From Virgisporangium aliadipatigenens (lineage in GTDB: Bacteria > Actinomycetota > Actinomycetes > Mycobacteriales > Micromonosporaceae), in contig NZ_BOPF01000030.1 of assembly GCF_016863615.1 (NCBI RefSeq), forward strand, positions 1 through 64,000: 64,000 nt of DNA, in the 5' to 3' direction. The translations under genes were made by a program, and so were the position numbers. Under the pieces are notes generated by a model. It did no database searches and was not told where the DNA came from. It worked only from the letters and a program-made list of their open reading frames with translations. Every line of letters starts with the position of its first letter. Position 1 is the first letter of the stretch. Of the stretch, positions 53,986-60,717 are shown piece after piece.

Positions 53986-54837
53986 ATGGCCGGCTCCACC
54001 CCCCGTATCGCTGTCGTCACCGACTCCACCGCCGCCCTCCCCGCCGACGTCGCCCACGAACTCACCGTCGTCCCGGTGACCGTCGCCATCGACGGCCGGA
54101 GCGGGCTCGAGGGCGACAACACCCCCGCCGACGTCGCCGAGGCGCTGGCCGCGCGGCGTCCCGTCACGACGTCGCGGCCGACGCCCACCGCGTTCGCCGA
54201 GACCTACGACAAGCTCTTCGCCGCCGGTGCCGAGCGCATCCTGTCGGTGCACATCTCGGGTGCGCTCTCCGGCACCGCCGGTTCGGCCTCGGTCGCCGCC
54301 GCCGAGTACGAGGGGCGGGTCGAGGTGCTCGACACCCGTTCGGCGGGGATGGGCGTGGGGTTTCCCGCCCTGGCCGCCGTCGAGGCCGCGCGGGCCGGTG
54401 CCGAGCTGGCTGCCGTCCGGGCCGCGGCGGAGGACGCGATGCGGCGCACGACGCCGTTCATCTACGTCGACACGCTGGAGTTTCTGCGGCGGGGCGGGCG
54501 GATCGGGGCGCCGCAGGCGCTGCTCGGCACCGCGCTCGCCGTGAAGCCGATCCTCGGGGTGCGCGACGGGGTGGTGGTGCCGCTGGACAAGGTTCGGACG
54601 GCGGCGCGGGCGCTGTCGCGGCTCGTCGAGCGGGCCGAGGAGGCCGCCGGCGGTGCGCGGGTCGACGTGGCGGTGCAGCACGTGGCGGCCCCGGAGCGGA
54701 TGGACGCGGTGCTGTCCGCGCTGGTCGCGCGGTTGGACGTGCGGCACCGTTACACCGGCGAGGTCAGTGCCGTCCTGGCCGCCCATGCCGGACCGGGGCT
54801 GGTGTGCGCGGTTATTTCTGTTCTGGAACGGCCATGA
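53986..54837 (+). CDS. DegV-family fatty-acid-binding protein
   Basis: 283 aa. Start region VVTDSTAALPADVAHELTVV, the SGALSGTAGSA loop and the GFPALAAVEAARAG region are typical of DegV proteins, which bind fatty acids and hand them to FakA-type kinases. No fakA homologue lies in the window. TAACGT (53974-53979) is 6 nt before the ATG, so the mRNA is probably leaderless. Its 3' end overlaps the TetR gene on the other strand by 26 nt. Confidence 0.94.
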   Translation: MAGSTPRIAVVTDSTAALPADVAHELTVVPVTVAIDGRSGLEGDNTPADVAEALAARRPVTTSRPTPTAFAETYDKLFAAGAERILSVHISGALSGTAGSASVAAAEYEGRVEVLDTRSAGMGVGFPALAAVEAARAGAELAAVRAAAEDAMRRTTPFIYVDTLEFLRRGGRIGAPQALLGTALAVKPILGVRDGVVVPLDKVRTAARALSRLVERAEEAAGGARVDVAVQHVAAPERMDAVLSALVARLDVRHRYTGEVSAVLAAHAGPGLVCAVISVLERP

Positions 54838-55396
54838 GCACGACCCGGCGCACCGCCTCCGCATCCGGTGGGGTCTCGCCGCGGTGCACATAGATCATGT
54901 GGGTCGTGCCGATGAGGATCGTGGCGAGCGTGTCCACGTCCACGGTCGCCGCGATGCGGCCGAGGTGACGTTCTCTCGAGAGGTAGTCGGCGACCGCGGA
55001 GATGGCCTCCGTGACGACCGGGACCCCGGCGGGCCAGGTATGGCGTAGCCGCTCGGTCAACCCGTCGCGAACGGTGACCAGCTTGACGATCGCGACCGAC
55101 GCGGACGCGTAGAGCGCGGTCAGCGCCTCGGTGAGATTGTCGACGACGGTGCCGCTGCCGGCCGACTCGTGCAGGGTGGCGGTGCCGCGATCCATCCGCC
55201 CCACCCGATCGAGCACGAACTCCGCCAGGAACGCGTCGAAGTCGGCGAAGTGCCGGTGCAGCACGCCCTTGGCGACGCCCGCCTCGGTGGTGACGGCGCG
55301 GCTGGTCAGCGCGTGCGGGCCGGCCCGCAGGAGCACGCGCTCGGCGGCGTCGAAGAGCTGTTCGCGCACGTCACGTAGGGCTACGCCGGTCGGCAC
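54812..55396 (-). CDS. TetR-family regulator of the divergent methyltransferase
   Basis: 194 aa; GTG 55396 with GGGAGG 4 nt upstream. The HTH is REQLFDAAERVLLRAGPHAL to AGVAKGVLHRHFADFDAFLA. The C-terminal ligand domain is ordinary TetR type. The 47-nt gap to the methyltransferase holds two copies of a palindrome that fits as its binding site, so it likely represses that gene. Convergent overlap with the DegV gene by 26 nt may allow antisense effects. Confidence 0.9.
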   Translation of the reverse strand: MPTGVALRDVREQLFDAAERVLLRAGPHALTSRAVTTEAGVAKGVLHRHFADFDAFLAEFVLDRVGRMDRGTATLHESAGSGTVVDNLTEALTALYASASVAIVKLVTVRDGLTERLRHTWPAGVPVVTEAISAVADYLSRERHLGRIAATVDVDTLATILIGTTHMIYVHRGETPPDAEAVRRVVLMAVPEQK

Positions 55397-55408
55397 GCTA
55401 CCTCCCTG

Positions 55409-55451
55409 TTGAAGAGTGGGCGCGTGCCCATTAGTGTGGGCGCGTGCCCAC
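55409..55451 (+). promoter_or_regulatory. Twin operator and promoter of the methyltransferase gene
   Basis: TGGGCGCGTGCCCA occurs exactly twice, at 55417-55430 and 55437-55450, 20 nt apart; each has arms TGGGC/GCCCA. -35 TTGAAG (55409-55414) and -10 TAGTGT (55432-55437), 17 nt apart, give a leaderless transcript starting at GTG 55444. One operator copy fills the spacer and the other covers the RNA start. Two TetR dimers bound one helical turn multiple apart would block the promoter. Confidence 0.78.
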
Positions 55452-56286
55452 TCTACCTTCTGGTCCTGGTCATGAACCTCATCGGCTTCGCGGCGTCGCG
55501 GAGTCCTTCGGCGCCGTTGCCGGGCAGTACGACCGGGCCCGGCCCACCTATCCCGAGGCGTTGATCTCCGCCCTGGTGGCCGCTGTCCCGGTTTCCCGTA
55601 CTTCCTCGACGCGGGCCCGTCCCGAGGTCCTCGACGTCGGGTGTGGGACCGGGATCTCGGCGCGGCAGTTTCAGGCGCACGGGTGTGACGTGCTCGGGGT
55701 CGACGTCGATTCGAAGATGGTCGAGATCGCGCGTCGGCAGGGCCTGACGGCCGAGGTGTCGGCGTTCGAGACGTGGGACGCGCGCGGGCGGACGTTCGAT
55801 GCGGTGGTGGCCGGGCAGACCTGGCACTGGGTCGATCCCGTGGCGGGGGCTGCCAAGGCGCGTTCGGTGTTGCGGCCGGGTGGGTTGCTCGCCCTGTTCT
55901 GGAACGTGCTCCAGCCGCCGGAGGAACTCGCCGAGGCGACCGTGGCTCTGTATCGGCGGTTCGTGCCCGAGCTGCCGATGATGCACAAGCCGGTGTCGGC
56001 CCTTGATGTGTACGGGGTGATGTTCCGGAAGGCGGAGGAGGGGATTCGTTCGTCGGGCGGTGCTTCCGGGGGATTCAGTGAGCCGGTGCGGTTGCGGTTC
56101 GACTGGGAGCGCACGTACACGCGGGACGAGTGGTTGGACGTGGTGCCCACGCAGGGCGGGCACAGCCGGCTGCCGGCGTCCACTTTGGACGCGCTGCTCG
56201 CCGGGATCGGGGACGCCGTCGATGCCATGGGCGGGTCGTTCGTTGCCCGGTACGCGGCGGTGGCTGTTACCGCCTCGGCCCTTTAG
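55444..56286 (+). CDS. Class I SAM-dependent methyltransferase
   Basis: 280 aa from GTG 55444, which lies within the second operator copy. Early block ESFGAVAGQYDRARPTYPEA, then motif I LDVGCGTGISARQF and the acidic strand VLGVDVDSKMVEIARRQ. It resembles the UbiE/Methyltransf_11 group; the substrate is unknown. Expression is predicted to be turned on by a ligand of the divergent TetR regulator, which suggests defence against, or processing of, a small molecule. Confidence 0.9.
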   Translation: MPTLPSGPGHEPHRLRGVAESFGAVAGQYDRARPTYPEALISALVAAVPVSRTSSTRARPEVLDVGCGTGISARQFQAHGCDVLGVDVDSKMVEIARRQGLTAEVSAFETWDARGRTFDAVVAGQTWHWVDPVAGAAKARSVLRPGGLLALFWNVLQPPEELAEATVALYRRFVPELPMMHKPVSALDVYGVMFRKAEEGIRSSGGASGGFSEPVRLRFDWERTYTRDEWLDVVPTQGGHSRLPASTLDALLAGIGDAVDAMGGSFVARYAAVAVTASAL

Positions 56287-56375
56287 CTGTCCCGTTTTCC
56301 ACATGCCAATCTGGTTGTCCACAGATCTTCGACGGGTGATGTGGTCGCGGGTGGTGCGCTTCTACGGTCTGGCGC

Positions 56376-57329
56376 ATGGGTTGGTGGAAGCGGGACGGGC
56401 GGCCGGACGGCGTTGACGAGGCGACGGAAAGGGTTGCGCGGCAACGGTTTGCCCGGATGGTCGGGGAAGCGGTGGTGCCTCCGGCCGTCGTGGCGTCCGG
56501 GGTGTCGAGCGTGGCGGCTTTGTCCACTGTGGACAGTGTCGTGGCGGATGGGCGGGACATCTACTGGACCCGGGGGTCGCCGGAGCCGGTGGGGTCCGCG
56601 CGGGAAGGCGACGACCCGTGGGCGTTCCGGCGCGGCGGTGATCCGTGGGCCGTGCCCGACCCCGGTCCGGACGGCGCGGGTGCGGGTACCGATCCCACGG
56701 TCGACCCCGGGCGGGTGCGGCGGGCCTTGGCGGCGTTCGATCCGGGGCGGCGTGGGGTCAAGGCGCTGGCGTTCGTGGTGGCGTTCATCGCGGCCGTGGT
56801 GGCGGTCATTGTCTGGTGGCAGCGCCCCCGGGTGGAGCCGGTGCCGAGCATCGCCGGGCCCGACGCGGCCGTCTCCTCGGTGGCCGGCAGCGGTGCGCCG
56901 GGCGCCAAGGAGGTCGTCGTCTCCGTCACCGGGCGGGTGCACCGGCCGGGCCTCGTGTCGTTGCCGGCGGGTTCCCGGGTGGCCGATGCGATCGAGGCGG
57001 CCGGCGGGGTGCTGCCCGGTACCGACCTGTCGTTCCTCAATCTCGCTCGGCGGCTGGTCGACGGGGAGATGCTCGCCGTCGGGGTGAGCCCACCGCCCGG
57101 TGCCGTGCCGCCGGGGCCCGCCGGTGACGGTGGCGGCGGGCCGCTCAATCTGAACACCGCCACGCTCGCCGAGTTGGATGCGCTGCCGGGCGTGGGGCCG
57201 GTGCTGGCGCAGCGGATCCTGGACTACCGCACGAAGCACGGCGGATTCCGTTCCGTCGATGAGTTACGCAAGGTGGACGGGTTGGGGGAGGCGCGGTACG
57301 CGCAGCTCAAGGACCTGGTGACGGTGTGA
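56376..57329 (+). CDS. comEA: ComEA-family DNA-binding competence protein
   Basis: 317 aa. A cytoplasmic N-terminal stretch is followed by a membrane helix (ALAFVVAFIAAVVAVIVWW, about residue 130), an SLBB domain (VVSVTGRVHRPGLVSLPAGS) and a pair of helix-hairpin-helix motifs (LNLNTATLAELDALPGVGPV) at about residues 253-315 for DNA binding outside the membrane. The ATG has TACGGT 7 nt upstream, so it may be leaderless. It overlaps comEC by GTGA. The long N-terminal part is unusual compared with Bacillus ComEA. Confidence 0.93.
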   Translation: MGWWKRDGRPDGVDEATERVARQRFARMVGEAVVPPAVVASGVSSVAALSTVDSVVADGRDIYWTRGSPEPVGSAREGDDPWAFRRGGDPWAVPDPGPDGAGAGTDPTVDPGRVRRALAAFDPGRRGVKALAFVVAFIAAVVAVIVWWQRPRVEPVPSIAGPDAAVSSVAGSGAPGAKEVVVSVTGRVHRPGLVSLPAGSRVADAIEAAGGVLPGTDLSFLNLARRLVDGEMLAVGVSPPPGAVPPGPAGDGGGGPLNLNTATLAELDALPGVGPVLAQRILDYRTKHGGFRSVDELRKVDGLGEARYAQLKDLVTV

Positions 57330-59716
57330 GCCGGGGATCCGGCCGGTCGCGCGGCGGACCTCGGGTGAGTGCCGACGGGGAGGCGGTCGAGCCGTGGCCG
57401 GATCTGCGGCTCGTCGGGTGGGCGTTCGGGGCGTGGATGGCGGCCCTGGCCGGGCTGCACGGCTCGGCCGTCCCGGTGACCGTCGGCGCCGTGCTGGCGG
57501 CGGTGGCGGCCACGGCCGTCCTGTCGGTGCGCGGTCGCCGTTCGCCGGCGGCGCTCAGGGTGGCGCGGCACGTCGCGGCGGCCGTTCTGCTCGGGGCGTG
57601 TCTCGGCGCGGCGGTGACCGCTGCCCGCCTGGCCGAACGCGACAGCGGCGCACTGCGCGGACCCGTCCACGCCCGGGCCACGGTCGACGTCGAGTTGGTG
57701 ATCTCCGACGATCCGCACGCCGCCCGGGCGGTGGCCGGCCGCCAACCGACCTACGTGGTGGCCGCGCGGCTGCGCAGCTTCCGCGCGGCGGCCGGCCCGC
57801 CGGTGCGGGCGGCGGCGCGCGTTCTGGTGCTGGGCAGCGATCCGGGCTGGCGCGGGCTGCTGCCGGGGCAGGTCGTGCGCGCCACCGGTCGGCTGTCGCC
57901 GTCGCGCGGCGGGGACCTGCGGGCCGGTGTGCTGTCGGTCAGCGCCGCACCCGAGCCGGTCGGCGGCCCGCCGTGGTACCAGCGCGCGGCGGGTCGGCTG
58001 CGCACCGGTCTGCAAAAGGCGTGCGCGCCGTTGCCGGCCGAACCGGGCGGGCTGCTGCCCGGGCTGGTGATCGGGGACACGAGCCGCCTCGACCCTGGAC
58101 TGGAGGACGACTTCGTCGCCACCGGGCTCACGCATCTCACCGCGGTCAGCGGCTCGAACTGCGCGATCGTCGTCGGCGCCGTGCTGCTGCTCGCCCGCGC
58201 CGCGCGGGCCGGTCCGCGCACCGCGGCCGTCGTGTCGGTGCTGGCGCTGGTCGGGTTCGTCATCCTGGCGCGGCCGTCGCCGAGTGTGCTGCGCGCGGCG
58301 GCCATGGGCGGGATCGCGCTCGTCGGCCTGGCGACCGGACGGCCACGCGCCGCCCTGCCCGCGCTCGGCGCCACGGTGGTGGTGCTCGTGGCCGTCGATC
58401 CCGAACTGGCCGGGCACCCCGGGTTCGCGCTGTCGGTGCTGGCCACGTCGGGGCTGCTGGTGTTGGCGCCCCGGTGGCGGGACGGGCTGCGCCGGCGTCG
58501 GGTGCCGGCCGGCGTCGCGGAGGCGTTGGCCGTTCCGGCCGCGGCGCAGGCGGCCTGCGCGCCGGTGATCGCCGGGATGTCGGGCGTGGTGAGCCTGATC
58601 TCGATGCCGGCGAACCTGGTGGCCGTTCCGGCCGTCGCGCCGGCCACCGTCTGCGGGGTGCTCGCGGCGATCCTGTCGCCCGCGTGGCCCTCGGGGGCGG
58701 AGTTCCTCGCCTGGGTGGGGTCGTGGCCGGCGCGCTGGCTGGTGGCGATCGCCCGGTACGGGGCACAGGCACCGGCCGGTGAGATCCCGTGGCCGGACGG
58801 CACCGGGGGCGGGCTGCTGCTGGGCGGGGTGCTGGCCGTCGCGCTGGTCGCCGGCAGGTGGCGTTCGGCGCGGCGGGTCGTGCTCGTCGTGGTGCTGGTG
58901 GTCGCGGTGGTGGCGGTGCCGGTTCGGCTGGTCGTCGGCGGATGGCCGCCGCCGGACTGGATCGTCGTGGCGTGCGACGTCGGGCAGGGCGACGCCACCG
59001 TGCTCGCCGCCGGGCCGCACACCGCGGTGGTGGTCGACGCCGGACCCGAACCGGACGCCGTGGACCGGTGCCTGAGCCGGCTGGGCGTGACCCGGATCCT
59101 GATGCTGGCCGTCACGCACTTCCACGTCGACCACACGGGCGGGGTCGAGGGTGTGCTGCGGGGCCGTTCGGTGGGTGGGGTCGTCACGACGGCGTTCCCG
59201 GAGCCGGCCGGTGGGCGGGCCGCGGTGCACGCGGCCGCGCGATCGAAGCGGGTGCCGGTGATCGCCGCGTCGCCGGACTGGTCGGCACGCTGGGGATCGC
59301 TCGCCGTGCGGAGCCTCGGGCTGGCGGAGCCGTTGCGCGGCACCCGTTCCGACCCCAACAACAACTCGCTGATCCTCGCCGCGACCGTGGGCCGGCACTC
59401 CGTGCTCCTGCTCGGCGATGCCGAGGTCGAGCAGCAGTCCGCGCTGCTCACCGCCTACGGGCCGGCCGTCCGGGCGGAGGTCGTGAAATTGGCGCATCAC
59501 GGCAGCGCGTTCCAGGACAAAGGAATGCTGGACGCGGTCGGTGCCGGGGCGGTCCTCGTCTCGGTCGGCGCGGGCAACGACTACGGTCACCCCAACGGTC
59601 CCGTCCTCGCGCGGCTCGCCCACCGCGGCGCCCGGATCATGAGGACCGACCGGGTCGGCGACATCGCGATCGTCACCCGCGCCGGCGCTCTCGCGATGGT
59701 GGGGGAACGGCGATGA
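57326..59716 (+). CDS. comEC: ComEC/Rec2-family DNA channel protein
   Basis: 796 aa from GTG 57326. An N-terminal soluble OB-like region, the Competence domain (GLTHLTAVSGSNCAIVVGAV) with about 10 membrane helices, and a C-terminal metallo-beta-lactamase-like nuclease domain (DVGQGDATVLAAGPHTAVVV; THFHVDHTGG; KLAHHGSAFQDKGMLDAVG). It moves single-stranded DNA into the cytoplasm during uptake. The metal ligands look complete. Whether this organism is naturally competent is not known from the sequence. Confidence 0.95.
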   Translation: MSRGSGRSRGGPRVSADGEAVEPWPDLRLVGWAFGAWMAALAGLHGSAVPVTVGAVLAAVAATAVLSVRGRRSPAALRVARHVAAAVLLGACLGAAVTAARLAERDSGALRGPVHARATVDVELVISDDPHAARAVAGRQPTYVVAARLRSFRAAAGPPVRAAARVLVLGSDPGWRGLLPGQVVRATGRLSPSRGGDLRAGVLSVSAAPEPVGGPPWYQRAAGRLRTGLQKACAPLPAEPGGLLPGLVIGDTSRLDPGLEDDFVATGLTHLTAVSGSNCAIVVGAVLLLARAARAGPRTAAVVSVLALVGFVILARPSPSVLRAAAMGGIALVGLATGRPRAALPALGATVVVLVAVDPELAGHPGFALSVLATSGLLVLAPRWRDGLRRRRVPAGVAEALAVPAAAQAACAPVIAGMSGVVSLISMPANLVAVPAVAPATVCGVLAAILSPAWPSGAEFLAWVGSWPARWLVAIARYGAQAPAGEIPWPDGTGGGLLLGGVLAVALVAGRWRSARRVVLVVVLVVAVVAVPVRLVVGGWPPPDWIVVACDVGQGDATVLAAGPHTAVVVDAGPEPDAVDRCLSRLGVTRILMLAVTHFHVDHTGGVEGVLRGRSVGGVVTTAFPEPAGGRAAVHAAARSKRVPVIAASPDWSARWGSLAVRSLGLAEPLRGTRSDPNNNSLILAATVGRHSVLLLGDAEVEQQSALLTAYGPAVRAEVVKLAHHGSAFQDKGMLDAVGAGAVLVSVGAGNDYGHPNGPVLARLAHRGARIMRTDRVGDIAIVTRAGALAMVGERR

Positions 59717-60717
59717 GCCGGCCGCGGCACCCGTGGCACGATGGCGCGATGGCCGATCGCAATGCCGTTCATCTGGTCCTGGGCGACGAGGAACTGCTGG
59801 CCGCACGCGCGGTCGGTGACCTGGTCGCCGCGGCGCGGGCCGCCGAGCCCGACGCGGAGCTGCGCCAGTACATGGCGGGCGAACTCGTCGCCGGCGAACT
59901 CGCCGAGATGCTGAGCCCGTCGCTGTTCGGCGGCGCGCGGGTGCTCGTGCTGCGCTCGGGTCAGGACGCGAAGAAGGACGTCATCGCCGCCCTGCTCGCC
60001 TACGCGAAGTCGCCCGACGACGACGTGACGCTGATCGTTCAGCACGTCGGCGGTGCGAAGGGCAAGGCGCTCTCCGACGGATTGAAGTCGGCCGGTGCGA
60101 AGGTCGCCACCGTTCCCAAAATCAGCCGTCCGAGGGAACGCGTCGATTTCGTTACCTCGGAGGTTCGTCGGCTCGGTGGCAAGGCCGGTGACGCGGCCGC
60201 CGAGGCGCTCATCGCCGCCGTCGGCAACGACCTGCGCGAGCTGGCCTCGGCCTGTTCGCAACTGGTCGCCGACACCGACGGAAACATCGACGTGCGTACC
60301 GTCTCCCGCTACTACAAGGGACGCGCTGAGGTGTCCGGATTCAACGTCGCCGATGCCGCGCTCGTCGGCGACGTGTCCGGCGCGCTGGAGGCGTTGCGCT
60401 GGGCGCTGCACATCGGCGTCGATCCCGTGCCGATCGCCGACGCCATCGCCGACGGCGTTCGAACGGTGGCCCGCGTCGCCTCCGCGGGGCGCGGCAGCGC
60501 CTACCAGATCGCGGGAAATCTAGGTATGCCCCCGTGGAAAGTGGAACGAGCCCAGCGACAAGCCCGTGGCTGGACGCCCGATGCGCTCGTTGATGCCATG
60601 CAAGCGGCCGCGGAGTGCAACGCGGCTGTCAAGGGCGGCTCGGACGACCGGGCCTATGCCCTCGAACGTGCGGTCTTCGCCGTCGCGGCGGCGCGTCAGG
60701 GAGGTGGTGCTCGATGA
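59713..60717 (+). CDS. holA: DNA polymerase III delta subunit
   Basis: 334 aa from ATG 59713, which overlaps the comEC stop (ATGA) and has GGGGGAA upstream. ATG 59749 would give 322 aa and also fits the family start (HLVLGDEELL). It is the clamp-loader subunit that opens the beta clamp. The AAA+ fold has no P-loop, as expected. The block RLGGKAGDAAAEALIAAVGN and the C-terminal collar region are normal. The gene comEC-holA order is conserved in actinomycetes. Confidence 0.95.
   Translation: MSRPRHPWHDGAMADRNAVHLVLGDEELLAARAVGDLVAAARAAEPDAELRQYMAGELVAGELAEMLSPSLFGGARVLVLRSGQDAKKDVIAALLAYAKSPDDDVTLIVQHVGGAKGKALSDGLKSAGAKVATVPKISRPRERVDFVTSEVRRLGGKAGDAAAEALIAAVGNDLRELASACSQLVADTDGNIDVRTVSRYYKGRAEVSGFNVADAALVGDVSGALEALRWALHIGVDPVPIADAIADGVRTVARVASAGRGSAYQIAGNLGMPPWKVERAQRQARGWTPDALVDAMQAAAECNAAVKGGSDDRAYALERAVFAVAAARQGGGAR

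Noticed and set aside
56295-56323. DnaA-box-like words TTTTCCACA and TTGTCCACA upstream of comEA
   Set aside because: Only one exact match to the actinobacterial box, with no cluster, no AT-rich stretch and no dnaA/dnaN nearby. Not an origin.
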